Below are positions 1 to 10,643 of a DNA stretch of 64,000 bases, piece after piece. Source of the stretch: Carnegiea gigantea. Taxonomy: Eukaryota > Streptophyta > Magnoliopsida > Caryophyllales > Cactaceae. Location of the stretch: contig JAKOGI010002416.1 in assembly GCA_029747015.1 (NCBI GenBank), forward strand, positions 1 to 64,000, in the 5' to 3' direction. Position numbers and translations under genes: made by a program. Below the pieces are notes generated by a model. It had not been told where the DNA came from. It was given only the letters and a program-made list of their open reading frames with translations, and searched no databases. How positions within the stretch are numbered: the stretch's first letter is position 1; every line of letters starts with the position of its first letter.

Positions 1-378
1 TTAAGCCAGAGGAAGGTGAGGACGACGTCAAGTCATTATGCCCCTTATGCCCTGGGCGACACAGGTGCTATAATGGTCGAGACAAAGGGTCACGATCTCG
101 CGAGGGTGAGCTAACCCAAAAACACGTCCTCAGTTCGGATTGCAGGCTGTAACTCGCCTGTATGAAGCAGGAATCACTAGTAATCGCCGGTTAGCCATAC
201 AACGGTGAATTCGTTCCAGGGCCTTGCACACATCACCCATCACACTAGGAAAGCTGGCCATGTTCAAAGTCCGTAACTTAACTACAGCAAGGAGGGGGAT
301 GCCGAAGGCAGGGTAGTGACTGGAGTGATGTCATAACAAGGTAGCTGTACTGAAAGGTGCGATTGGATTACCTTCTTT
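1..378 (+). pseudogene. rrn16: 16S rRNA 3' fragment (plastid-derived)
   Basis: This is the last quarter or so of plastid 16S rRNA, recognised from the decoding-site helix region and the 3' terminus. It is decayed: the anti-Shine-Dalgarno core CCTCC reads CCTTC near 371-375, and the conserved CCGCCCGTCACAC near the 3' end reads with several G-to-A and C-to-T changes. It cannot be a working ribosomal RNA gene. The 5' three quarters lie beyond the window edge. Confidence 0.93.
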
Positions 379-674
379 TTAGGGAGAGCTAATGCTTGTT
401 GGGTATTTTGGTTTTACGCTGCCTCATACCCAAAAAGACGCGGGCGACATCTGAGTTAAACTTGGAGATGGAAATTCTTTCTTTTTTCGTTTCTCAATGG
501 TGAAGTAAGACCAAGCTCATGAGGTTATTATCCTAGGTTAGAATAAGTTGATAGGATCCCCCTTTTTGCCCTTATGTCCCCTTGTGTGGCGACACGAGGA
601 CGTAAAAAGGAAAGAGAGGGGTGGGTTTCTCTTGCTTTTGGCATAGTGGGCCTCCCACTGGGAGCCTGCATGAC
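379..674 (+). other. Plastid 16S-trnI spacer
   Basis: The spacer between 16S and trnI matches the usual plastid spacer in order and rough length. It includes the segment ending in TCAGTGGTAGAGCGC-type sequence that begins trnI. I see no separate gene in it; small open frames here are chance frames. Confidence 0.8.
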
Positions 675-1695
675 GATTTATTAGCTCAGTGGTAGAGCGC
701 ACCCCTGATAATTGCGTCGTTGTGCCTGGGTCGTCAAGGCTCTCAACCACATGGATAGTTCAATGTGCCCATCAGCGCCTGACCTTGAGATGTGGATCAT
801 CCAAGGCACATTAGCATGGCGTACTCCTCTTGCTCGAACCGAGTTTTTAAACCAAACTTCTCCTCAGGAGGATAGATAGGGCAATTCAGATGAGATCCAA
901 TGTAGGTCCAACTTTCGATTCACTTGTGGGATCCGACGATCTGGGGGGACTACTACGGCTCCTCTTCTCTCGAGAATCCATACGTCCCTTATCAGTATAT
1001 GAACAACTATCTCTCGAGCACAAGTTTAGGTTCGACCTCAATGGAAATGGAACACCTAACTATGCATCTTTACAGACCAAAAACAATGAGATCACCCCTT
1101 TCATTCATTCTGGGGTGAGGGAAGGATCGTACCATTTGAGCCTTTTTTTAAAAGCTTTCCCAGAGATATGGAGAAAACTGCAATCAATATGATTTCCCTA
1201 ATCCTCCCTTCCTGAAAGGAAGAATGTGAAATTCTTTTCCCTTTCCACAGGTATAAGGAGATTGGATCTAGCCGTAAGAAGAATGTTGGGTATAAAAAAC
1301 TCACTTCTTGGTCTTTGACCCCCTCAGTCACTACGAACGCCCCCCGATCAGTGAAATAGGATTTGTCTATTTATCTATCTCTTGATGACTCGAAATAGGA
1401 GAGAAGGTTTGAGAAAGGATCTTAGAGTGTCTAGAATTAGACCAGGAGGGTCTCTTAATGCCTTCTTTTTTCTTCTCATCGGAGTTATTTCACAAAGACT
1501 TGCCATAGTAAGAAGGAAGAAGGGGGGAACAAGCACACTTGGAGAGCGTAGTCCAACGGAGAGTTGTATGCTGCGTTCGTGAAGGATGAATCGCTCTCGA
1601 AAAGGAATCTATTGATTCTCTCCAAATTGCTTGGACCGTAGGCGCGATGATTTACTTCACAGGCAAGGTCTCTGGTTCAAATCCAGGATGGCCCA
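675..1695 (+). pseudogene. trnI-GAU: trnI-GAU pseudogene with group II intron
   Basis: Exon 1 is 675-711 (37 nt) and exon 2 is 1661-1695 (35 nt), separated by a 949-nt intron of normal plastid length. The GAT anticodon is still present at 707-709. The acceptor stem is damaged: the 5' end reads GATTTATT where plastid trnI starts GGGCTATT, while the 3' strand still ends GATGGCCCA, so the stem no longer pairs. The intron contains the ycf68 remnant. In the nucleus a plastid group II intron would not be expected to splice. Confidence 0.9.
817..1200 (+). pseudogene. ycf68: ycf68 remnant in the trnI intron
   Basis: Frames across this stretch resemble the plastid ycf68 reading frame found in the trnI intron. 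The frame from 890 carries the ycf68-like stretch with SLVG and SRESIRPLSVYEQLSLEH, and the overlapping frame near 1044-1118 continues the similarity (MEHLT, LYRP, PLSF). Similarity therefore changes frame, which shows a frameshift. ycf68 is itself of doubtful coding status in many angiosperm plastids, so this is a marker of NUPT identity and not a gene. Confidence 0.65.
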
Positions 1696-1765
1696 GCTGT
1701 GCTAGGGAAAAGAATAAGAATAGAAGAAGCGTCTAACTCCTTCATACATGCTCCAGTTGGCTCGA

Positions 1766-2653
1766 GGGGATATAGCTCAGTTGGTAGAGCTCCATTCTTA
1801 CAATTGGGTCGTTGCGATTATAGGTTAGATGTGTAATTTTCCAGGCAGTAGTAATAGTATCTTGTACCTAGACCAGCGGCTCACCTTTTCTAAGTAATGG
1901 GGAAGAGGACCGAAACATGCCACTGAAAGACTCTACTGAGACAAAACAAAGATGGGCTGTCAAGCACATAGAGGAGGTAGGGGGCAGTTGGTCAGATTTA
2001 GTATGGATCATACATGGACAGTAGTTAGAGTTGGCGGCTCTCCTAGGGTTCCCTAATCTTGGATCCTGGGGAAGAGGATCAAGTTAGTCCTTGTGAACAG
2101 CTTAATGCACTATCTCCCTTCAACCCTTTGAGTGAAATGCAGTAAAAGAAAGGAAAATCCATGGATCGACACCATCATCTCCATCCCGTAGGAACTATGA
2201 GATCACCCTAAGGATGCCTTCGGCATCTAGGGGTCACTGGCCGACCATAGAACCCTGTTCAATTCAATAAGTGGAATGCGTTAGCTGTCCGCTCTCCAGT
2301 TCGGCAGTAAGGGTTAGAGAAGGGCAATCACTCATTCTTAAAACCAGCATTCTTAAGACCAAAGAGTAGGGCGAAAAGGGGGGGGAAGATCTCTGTTCCT
2401 TGTTCTCCTGTAGCTGGATCCTCTGGAACCACAAGTATCCTTAGTTAGAATTGGATTCCAACTCAGCACCTTTTTTTGAGATTTTGAGAAGAGTTGCTCT
2501 TTGGAGAGCGCAGTACGATGAAATTTGTACGCTGTGTTCGGGGGGAGTTATTGTCTATCGGTGGCCTCTACGGTAGAATCAGTAAGTCGAGGGCATGAGA
2601 GACTGTGGTTTACCCTATGGCGGATGTCAGCGGTTCGAGTCCGCTTATCTCTA
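1766..2653 (+). pseudogene. trnA-UGC: trnA-UGC pseudogene with group II intron
   Basis: Exon 1 is 1766-1803 (38 nt) and exon 2 is 2619-2653 (35 nt), with an 815-nt intron. The anticodon TGC of plastid trnA reads TAC at 1799-1801, a single G-to-A change. Other changes hit the anticodon stem (CCGCTC reads CCATTC) and the 3' acceptor strand (CTCCA reads CTCTA). The gene is non-functional; the anticodon change would nominally read valine codons but the flanking stem is also broken. Confidence 0.9.
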
Positions 2654-2807
2654 ACTAGTGAACTTAGCCGATACAAAGCTATATAGTAGCACCTAATTCT
2701 GCCGTGCAATCAATGATTTATCATTCATGGACGTTGATAAGATCCTTCCATTTACATTTAGCAGCACCTTAGGTTAGGATGATATAACCTTAAAGTTAAG
2801 GGTGAGA

Positions 2808-5029
2808 TTCAAACGAGGAGAGGCATACGGTGGATCCTTAGGTACCCAGAGACGAGGAAGGGCGTAATAATCGACGAAATACTTCGGGGAGTTGAAAAAA
2901 AGCATAGATCTGGAGATTCCCGAATAGGTCAACCTTTCGAACTGCTGTTGAATCCATGGGCAGGCAAGAGACAACTTGGTGAATTGAAACATCTTAGTAG
3001 CCAGAGGAAAAGAAAGCAAAAGCGATACCTGTAGTAGCGGCGAGCAAAATGGGAGCAGCCTAAACTGTGAAAACGGGGTTGTGGGAGAGCAATACAAGCA
3101 AGCGTCGTGCTACTAGGCAAAGCAGGGGAATAACGCACCCTAGATAGTTAGAGTCCAGTAGCCGAAAGCATCACTAGCTTGTGCTCTGGCCCGAGTAGCA
3201 TGGGGCATGTAGAATCCCGTGTAAATCAACAAGTACCACCTTGCAAGGCTCAATACTCTTGGGTGACCGATAGCGAAGTAGTACCGTGAGAGAAGGGTGA
3301 AAAGAACCCCCAACAGGGAGTGAAATTTAGAACATGAAATCGTAAGCTCTCAAGCAGTGGGAGGAACGAAGTGGCTCTGATCGCGTACCTGTTGAAGAAT
3401 GAACCGGCGACTGATAGGCAGTGGCTTGGTTAAGGAACCCACCAGAGCCGTAGTGAAAGTGAGTCTTCTTAGGGCAATAGTCATTACTTATAGAACCGAA
3501 CCTGGGTGATCTATCCATGACTATGATGAAACTTGGATGAAACTAAGTGGTGGTCCGAACGGACTGATGTTGAAGAATCAGCAGATGAGTTGTGGTTAGG
3601 GGCGAAATGCCACTCGAACCCAGAGCTAGCTGGTTCTCCCTGAAATACGTTGAGGCGTAACAGTTGACTAGACATCTAGGGGTATAGCATTGTTTTGGTG
3701 CGGCCACAAGAACGGTACCAAATCGAGGCAAACTCTAAATACTATATATGACCTCCGAATAACAGGGGTCAAGGTCGGCCAGTAAGCGATAGGGGATAAG
3801 CTTCATCGTCGAGAGGGAAACAACCCGGATCACCAGCCAAGGGCCGTAAATGACCGTTTAGTGATAAAGGAGGTAGGAGTACAGAGACAGCCAGGAGGTT
3901 TGCCTAGAAGCAGCCACCCTTGAAAGAGTGCGTAATATCTTACTGATTGAGCGCTCTTACATCGAAGATGAACGGGGCTAAACGATCTACCGAAGCTGTG
4001 GGATGTGAAAAACATTGGTAGGGGAGTGTTCTGCCTTAGAAGCAAGATTCAACGCGAGCCATAATAAGATGAAGCGGATATGAGAACGTCGGCTTGAGTA
4101 ACACAAACATTGGTGAGTAATCCAATGCCCCGAAAACCTAAGGGTTCCGCTGCAAGGTTCATCCATAGAGGGTGAGTCAGGGCCTAAGATCTGGCCAAAA
4201 GGTGTAGTCGATAGACAACAGGTGAATATTTCTGTACTACCCTCTTATTGGTCCCGAGGGATGGAGGAGGCTAGGTTAGCCAAAAGATGGTTATTGGTTC
4301 AAGGACACAAGGTAACCCTCCCTATTTTTTAGGGTAGGTAAGAAGGGGTAGATAAAATGCTCCAGCTAATGTTCGAGTACTAGGCGCCTACGACGCTCAA
4401 GTAACCCATGCTATACTCCCAAGAAAAGCTCGAACGACCTTTAACAAAGGGGCACTTATACCCGAAACTGACACAGGTAGGTAGGTAGAGAATACCTAGG
4501 GGCATGAGACAACTCTCTCTAAGGAACTCGGCAAAATAGCCCTGCAACTTCGAGAGAAGGGGTGATCCCTCAGGGGGGCAAAGTGACCAGGCCCGGGCGA
4601 CTGTTTACCAAAAACACAGGTTTTTGTAAAGTCGTAAGACCATGCATCGGGGCTGACGCTTGCCCAGTGCAAGAAGGCGAAGGAAGTTGGTGATCACCTG
4701 ATGACAGGGGAAGGGCCAGCGACCGAAGCTTTAGTGAACGGCGACTGTAACTATAATGGCCCTAAGATAGCAAAATTTAATGTCGGGTAAGTTCTGACCC
4801 GCACAAATGGCGTAACGATTTGGGCATTGTCTCGGAGAGAGGCTCGGTGAAATAGACATGTATGCGAAGATGCAGACTACCTACACCAGGACAGAAAGAC
4901 CCTATGAAGCTTCACTGTTTCCCGGGATTGACGTTGAGCCATTCCCGTGCAGCTTAGGTGTAAGGCGAAGGAAGAAGAAAAGGGCCCCTTCCGGGGCGGG
5001 CCCGAGGCATCAGTGAGACACCACTCTGG
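2808..5029 (+). pseudogene. rrn23: 23S rRNA fragment (plastid-derived), 3' truncated
   Basis: The sequence follows plastid 23S rRNA from its 5' end for about 2.2 kb of the usual ~2.8 kb. It stops just after the segment preceding the peptidyl-transferase half of the molecule, at ACCACTCTGG (about 5020-5029). The last ~0.6 kb and the 4.5S and 5S genes are missing. Substitutions and small indels are scattered throughout. Open frames inside it, on both strands, are by-products of rRNA sequence. Confidence 0.92.
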
Positions 5030-5030
5030 G

Positions 5031-5050
5031 TATGCATACACACACACACG

Positions 5051-5081
<31 letters not shown>

Positions 5082-5355
5082 ATATATATATAATATAGAT
5101 ATATATATATATATATATAATATATATGAATGTGTATTATAATCTCATATATATTATATATATATCTAATTTATATACACACCACACACACACAAACACA
5201 CACACATATATTTATTATATATATGCACACACACATACATACATACATACATACGTAATATATATATATATATATAGAGATATATATAATATTAGATATT
5301 ATATATAATATATATATACACATAGGGAACATATATATATATATATATATAGATA

Positions 5356-5388
<33 letters not shown>

Positions 5389-5432
5389 CCATTGATATAT
5401 TATACATACATATATAACTATACATATATATG

Positions 5433-5486
<54 letters not shown>

Positions 5487-5516
5487 GAATGTATAGGTAT
5501 ATATAGTATCCATATG

Positions 5517-5554
<38 letters not shown>

Positions 5555-5615
5555 TGCATATATATGTATATATATGTATGTATATATGTATATGTATATA
5601 AACATATACATATAT
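5031..5615. repeat. Compound AT/CA microsatellite
   Basis: Almost the whole stretch is (TA)n with short (CA)n, (CATA)n and (TGTA)n blocks. It abuts the truncated 23S pseudogene directly. Long open frames rich in Y and I on both strands here are repeat artefacts. Confidence 0.95.
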
Positions 5616-5915
5616 TGTTAAGATTGTCAATGTTATTATTTTTGGTTTTCCGCCTCATAATTACACATGATATGATGAGAGAGCATATGTCATACAAAAT
5701 TGCAAGAAATAAAAAGACCAGTTCAAAGTTAATTGCTAAAATTCATTTTAATCATAATAGTATAGAATGGAAAAACGCGTAGATGAGAAATTTCAATAAT
5801 ACAAAAAACTGAATTGTATAGCATAGGCTTCACAGTTTTCCGGTAAATTGGAATAAGTATCATAACAATAACTCATAGAAAGGAAATATCTCCATATTCA
5901 AAGTTCTTGTCGAGT

Positions 5916-7354
5916 CTAAATATCTCCTCGAAGAAAGGCATGTGCCCACTCGTTCTTTTCGACATTAGGGATACTGAAAAATACATCCACACTCTCTGAC
6001 TCATATGCAATTTTTCTTTTAGTTCAATGTCTCTCCATTGTTGTCAACCCCAAGTTGGCCAATTCTTCATTTAATTTAGAGTGCTTTTCACTGAACTTGA
6101 CATTAAAGCTGATAACTTGAGTGATGTTGCTACTAGCAGCGCTTATCTCTTTCTCGAGAATAGAAGCAACTTCTGATAAGCCTTTAACTAAGTTATCAGA
6201 GGCTCTTACCCATTTTACTAAGTTCCCAAACTCCCTAGAACTTGTCTCAACCCCAGAAGGCTCTTGACCATATGAGAATTTAGGTTCATCTTTCTTACTT
6301 GACTCTTCATTTTCTTCCTCTTAATTCACCTCATCTTTTATTTCTTCCCCATTCTTTACAAATATTATGTACAAATCCTCATAATAAGGGTCGGTTTTTC
6401 TCTCTAATCATTAGGTTTAGGGTGATTATGCATCATGAAGTATCAAATAAAGCTAATATCAGAACACACCCACTAAAAAGAGCCATTAAAAATGTTAAAA
6501 ATATCAAAATTTTGAAAGCCTCTACAGCATTAGGGCAATTGCAGGTTTAGCTGATTATCTAATTTGAAGCAGCATCAGAGCAAATGGTACTAGCCCAAGG
6601 TAGTGCCCTTATTAATTTGAACAGTAGGTGCCCTTTTCTTTTAAAAGGGACAAGAAGAAAGGTGCCATCAAAACATACACAGAAAGGGTCTCATTTTTTA
6701 CCTTGCACCAATAGGAATAATCTACACAAGCTATAAGCCAATCACAAAACTTGAATTCCTTTCAAACCTAAACCCTCAAACAGCAATCAAGGCACAATTC
6801 AACAATTCGTAATCATTGAAAAAGAAAACCAACCTAGAAAAATACAAATCCAGGGAGGACTAGGCCCAATTTACCCAGTTTGAACACCCAGAGATTGAAG
6901 AAGAAGAAAGAAAAAGATTAAAAATGGTAGTAGCCCAAGGCAGTAACACTAGGAGAGAGGGAATTTTCAACAGAAATGCTTACCTTTGCATTAGCTTCTA
7001 AAACTTCTTTCTCACCTACCACCAACTTTGTTTTCGGGTCCCGTCTAAATCCACTTGTACAGTTCTAACTACCATGTCATGTACAACATTATATACGCCT
7101 TTAAAGTGTCGAAGCAGGGAATGCACATGTGGCTGAGCTTTTAGATCTGATTCAGGTAATTTGGCCTTATGTTTCTCTACAACAGTATTTAGAAACCATG
7201 GTTTAAACCCATTATTAGCTTTGAATGATGTTCCACCATTTATAAGATCATTAAAAACTTCAATCATTGCATCATCTTGTTATTCTTTCCATTTTCTTTT
7301 ATTTTTCCCTAGACCCCGATCTTTGGTGAAGCCATTAATAAATACAAGTTCCAT
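5916..7354 (-). pseudogene. Harbinger-associated Myb/SANT-like protein, broken
   Basis: Read on the minus strand, the first exon (ATG at 7354-7352, donor at about 6984 AAG|GTAAGC) encodes a Myb/SANT-like DNA-binding domain (Myb_DNA-bind_3 type): KRKW, then NGFKPWFLNTV and KAQPHVHSLLRHFKGVYN, then after a one-base frame change DPKTKLVVGEKEV. There is a TAA at 7280-7282 and the frameshift lies around 7040-7065. The C-terminal part is at about 6290-5916, with a serine-rich linker, a coiled coil-like stretch and the family's usual ending (KIAYESESVDVFFSIP), again with an in-frame stop. Between the exons is intron-like AT-rich sequence. In autonomous PIF/Harbinger elements such a protein partners the transposase in binding and nuclear import, which fits the neighbour at 8019-9389. 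Confidence 0.75.
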
Positions 7355-8018
7355 AATCACATAGAGTTCCTGAAATTAGTAGATAGATCATCTTTACAAA
7401 GGTTCCAACATGACTCTGCAGAACAAAAAATATGAGCTAAGACACCATACTATTACTATAACATACCAACCAGAGAAGAAAAGACATACTTGAATATAAA
7501 CCCAATGTCTTTGAGGCTTGATGCTTTGTACAATTCTCAAAAAGTCTAGTTCAATAAGCTTTAATTTTCCACACCACAATCATGTTTCATTTAGCAATTA
7601 GTTTAAAAAGTGCGTTCAATTCAAAAGTCTTATATCCCTATCCAACTTCTGCGTAGTAACTTATCATAGCCACAAGGGTCTTCTAATGTGTACACACATA
7701 ACCATTTCATGAGCTAAACATAAGCATTTCATGAGCTAAACTTTCCTAGAACTAAATAAGGCACTCACATGATGAAAAAACTAATTAATAAGGTAACTAT
7801 AATAAGGTAAAATGTATAATAAGATTTCAACTATTGCATGTTTAGAACCTTCTGATTGAAATAATAAGGCAGCAACACAAACAACTAATCTTTAGAATAT
7901 TATAACTGAAATAATATAATAAGATGTTAACTGTTACATTCTCTATGAGTAAATACTATTAAGATAAGTCTTTAAAAGTTTCTGAACAATGATAACAAGG
8001 TAAGTAAACAAATTATCT

Positions 8019-9389
8019 TTATCTCCCGGTTGCCCGCCAACTATCAAATATCTCCCTGGCTAATTGGTCACGCTTTACTGTCCATTTGTAAGAAGCATTA
8101 ATGGTGTCTATATTCTCTTCATCTCTCCTTTTTCGCATTGGTCCTCTCATATTTTATATTCCTCCATAGTATCTATGGCCATCAGTCTTCCAATAAGATT
8201 ATAAAGTACAGAATAAGCCATGAAAATTCTATTCACTGTGTGAACAGGATAGAATGAGTACTCCTAAGAATAGCCCAACACATCTTCAACACACCAAAAC
8301 ATCACTCCATTATATTCCTAGTGGATGAAAGCTTCATACTAAACAACTCTTCCAGAGTTGTTGGCTGGTAACCACTTCACCATTCATTCAGACAATACCA
8401 TTGTCGCCTATAAGGGGCAAGAAAGTCTTTGCAATTCATAAAACCCGCATCCACAAGGAAGTATTGCGCTAAACAAAAAGGCCGAAATATTAACTCCTAA
8501 AGTATTTTTGAAAAAGAAGAGACTATTCTAAGCACCTATTTCTTGTTGTGCAGGATACTTAGCCCATTTCTTCGACTCACCGCATCTCGAAGAACTCCAC
8601 TATCGACTACGGATCCCTTCCAACCTGATAGAACATATATATATTGTATGTCTTTTGAGCACGCGGCTAATAAGTTCATAGGTATTTCACCCTTACGATT
8701 TGATATGTAACCTTGTCCATTTTTGGCACACGCATCTTGATATATGTTCCATCTAAAGCCCCAATGCAATTCTAAGACCTAAAATAACATAACTAAGCAA
8801 AGAATTTCATATGAAAACCATTGTTAAAGCATTACTAGGTATAGTTTATACCTTGAACCATTTCTATTGCTCATCTCTAGAGTTCTCTTTCGTAGGATCT
8901 GGTTTCTTGAGCAATACACTTTGCAATCTTATAACACCCTTCAACATCTTATTAAAATACTCATTGATAGTCTAGCCTGACCTCTTAAATGCATCATGAA
9001 TAATCTGATTCTTTATGTGGTGCATAAGAATATTAAGAAACAAAGCCACTTGCTCTTCCAATGGGTTGTATCTGCTATCATCCAACCTTCCTATGGTTCT
9101 TAGTGTACTACACAGCTTAAAGAAAGTAAGTCCATCCATTCTAAGACGGTCAATGCATTTCCTATTGCTCTAACGAATCAAGCCATTGGTGTAGTTTATT
9201 CTCCAATTTGTATGCTCCATTAAAGATTATGACTTCTTTAAAGAGTACTTCTCTTTGTGATACTTCAAAATGTGACACATGGTTTAGAAAGATAGGTCAA
9301 TGACATTCAATACTTCCACCCATAATAAGACCAAGCCTGCACATTGCTTCTCTTGTTAGCTTCCTTGCGGATAAGCTGAGACGAGCCAT
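8019..9389 (-). pseudogene. PIF/Harbinger DDE transposase, broken
   Basis: Minus-strand similarity to plant Harbinger transposases (DDE_Tnp_4, HARBI1/ALP1-like) is continuous in order. The N-terminal helical domain is at 9170-8860 (CIDRLRMDGLTFFKLC, EEQVALFLNIL). After a short intron comes ALDGTYI (first Asp, near 8740), NRKGEIPMNLLAACS, VLRDAVSRRNGL, a second intron near 8540-8460, LVDAGF (second Asp), NCKDFLAPYR, and NIME (the Glu) followed by CFGVLK, ending REIFDSWRATGR and TAA at 8021-8019. All three catalytic acidic residues are visible, but several stops and at least one frameshift (between LDGTYI and NRKGEI) break the frame. ATG is taken at 9389-9387. The Myb-like partner lies 0.7 kb downstream in the same orientation. 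Confidence 0.8.
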
Positions 9390-10643
9390 CGTTCAAAACT
9401 CAAAGAGTTCACAGGATATAAATTATCATTTGACATATTCAAAAACAGAAACTAGAAATATAATGCAAAACCAGAAACTACAAATCACACTAATTATATC
9501 TAGTACAACACTTAGTGGAACCATGAATCAAAATTTAACTATGCTAATAGACAATTTCTTCAATCAATATCAAAATAGCAAAACTTGAGCATTCTAAGTA
9601 CAAACCCGCCCCAATAGTAAAATCTTCTGTTCTTGACCTTATCACAACCCCCACCGTATCTCAACAGCAAAAATGGCATGAACAAAGTAGCAGAGGATGA
9701 TACTCCAACTTTCCATCAAAAAATATCCTATGAGCTTCCATTTCAAAGTTGAAACACACGTGAATAGCATTTGCAACAGCAAAAGAGAGATTAGCTTGGT
9801 GTAGATCATGTGACACATGTACCATGTACATTTAACAAACTACCAAACAAAAAAAGGATAGGGAAAAAAAAGATTATTGGTACAAAACACAGTAACTAGT
9901 TATGATCTTCAGATTCCAAAATAATGAAGCCACAACAGAAGCATAATAATGGATTAAAGCAACTAAAACAAATAAATTTAGCATAATCCAATGCCAAAAA
10001 CAAATAAATAAATTCTGCCCAGAAAAATCCATGAACTATGGCATCGGGAAGCTTATCTAGAACTTGACAGAGAGAAAAAGGAGGAGCAACAACAAATTAT
10101 AAAATCAAATCTGCAATGGGTGCCCAGAAATGGAAGAATTAGCAATAGGTACTGCAAACAAAATTGTAGAATTGATAACAATTTCTTGCGAATTGGAAAG
10201 ATTAAAGAAAAAGTAAACACAAATGATGAATTTCGAATGAAATTGCATTATAAATCTTCGAACTAGAAGGTCACAAATACTAGATCGACAATGGATGAAG
10301 AGCTTCTAAAATGGAAGCAAAACAACATGGAAAGTAGATTATGAAGGAGATTGAGAAAAAAAGGAGGAGCTCTTTGCGTTACGAGTAAAGAGGGAGCAAG
10401 ATTAAAGAGAGAGAAAGCTTTGGATGGCCATGGCTACTCTAGAGAGAGAAATCATGATTTGGAGGGAGCTCATGTTTAAATAGAAGTACGTTTTCTTCTT
10501 TCACGAAGCCATCGGTTTTAATGACTAGTGGACTACATTTTGATTACCTTTGGCAACGTAATGGGTATTGTCCAAGGGAGGCCCATGTTATTCCTATTAC
10601 ACCTTTCTATGCTATTTTTATTAAAAGGTAATTTCATTACATG
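9390..10643. other. AT-rich sequence, no gene seen
   Basis: The stretch lies upstream of the Harbinger transposase and may be its 5' untranslated and terminal region. It contains purine-rich stretches near 10330-10450 and no coding signal I can support. Confidence 0.5.
10639..10643. repeat. Target site duplication of element A, left copy
   Basis: ACATG immediately precedes the 5' LTR. The right copy at 21446-21450 reads ACATT, one mismatch. A 5-bp duplication is normal for Ty3-type integration. Confidence 0.75.

Larger units (their letters stand above)
1..5029 (+). other. Nuclear plastid DNA insertion (NUPT), rRNA operon segment
   Basis: The segment is colinear with the plastid inverted-repeat rRNA operon: 16S 3' end, spacer, trnI with intron, trnA with intron, then 23S. 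It differs from the conserved plastid sequence at many sites, mostly C-to-T and G-to-A, including positions invariant in functional rRNA. The right end is abrupt: 23S similarity stops near 5029 and an AT/CA microsatellite follows. The left end lies outside the window. Surrounding nuclear retrotransposons and this decay indicate a nuclear copy rather than the plastid genome itself. A mitochondrial copy is unlikely given the neighbours. Confidence 0.9.
5616..10643 (-). mobile_element. PIF/Harbinger element, ends not resolved
   Basis: The two-gene content (Myb/SANT-like protein plus DDE transposase) defines a once-autonomous Harbinger element. I could not fix its terminal inverted repeats or 3-bp target duplication. 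The right flank 10530-10640 holds ATTACC/GTAATG motifs of the sort seen at Harbinger ends, and similar AAGGTAATG sequence reappears at 21470, beyond element A, so A may have inserted into or next to the end. The left end may be lost in the microsatellite. The coordinates are a working envelope. Confidence 0.45.

Noticed and set aside
2774..4045. Minus-strand open frames across the 23S region
   Set aside because: They are antisense frames of rRNA sequence with no protein similarity.
1..5029. A functional bacterial or plastid rRNA operon
   Set aside because: Conserved rRNA and tRNA positions are mutated, 23S is truncated, and plant retrotransposons surround it.
5031..5615. A CRISPR-like array
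   Set aside because: There are no unique spacers or defined repeats; it is a compound microsatellite in a plant genome.
5126..5697. Several open frames of 60-146 codons rich in Tyr and Ile
   Set aside because: They are translations of the (TA)n/(CA)n microsatellite.
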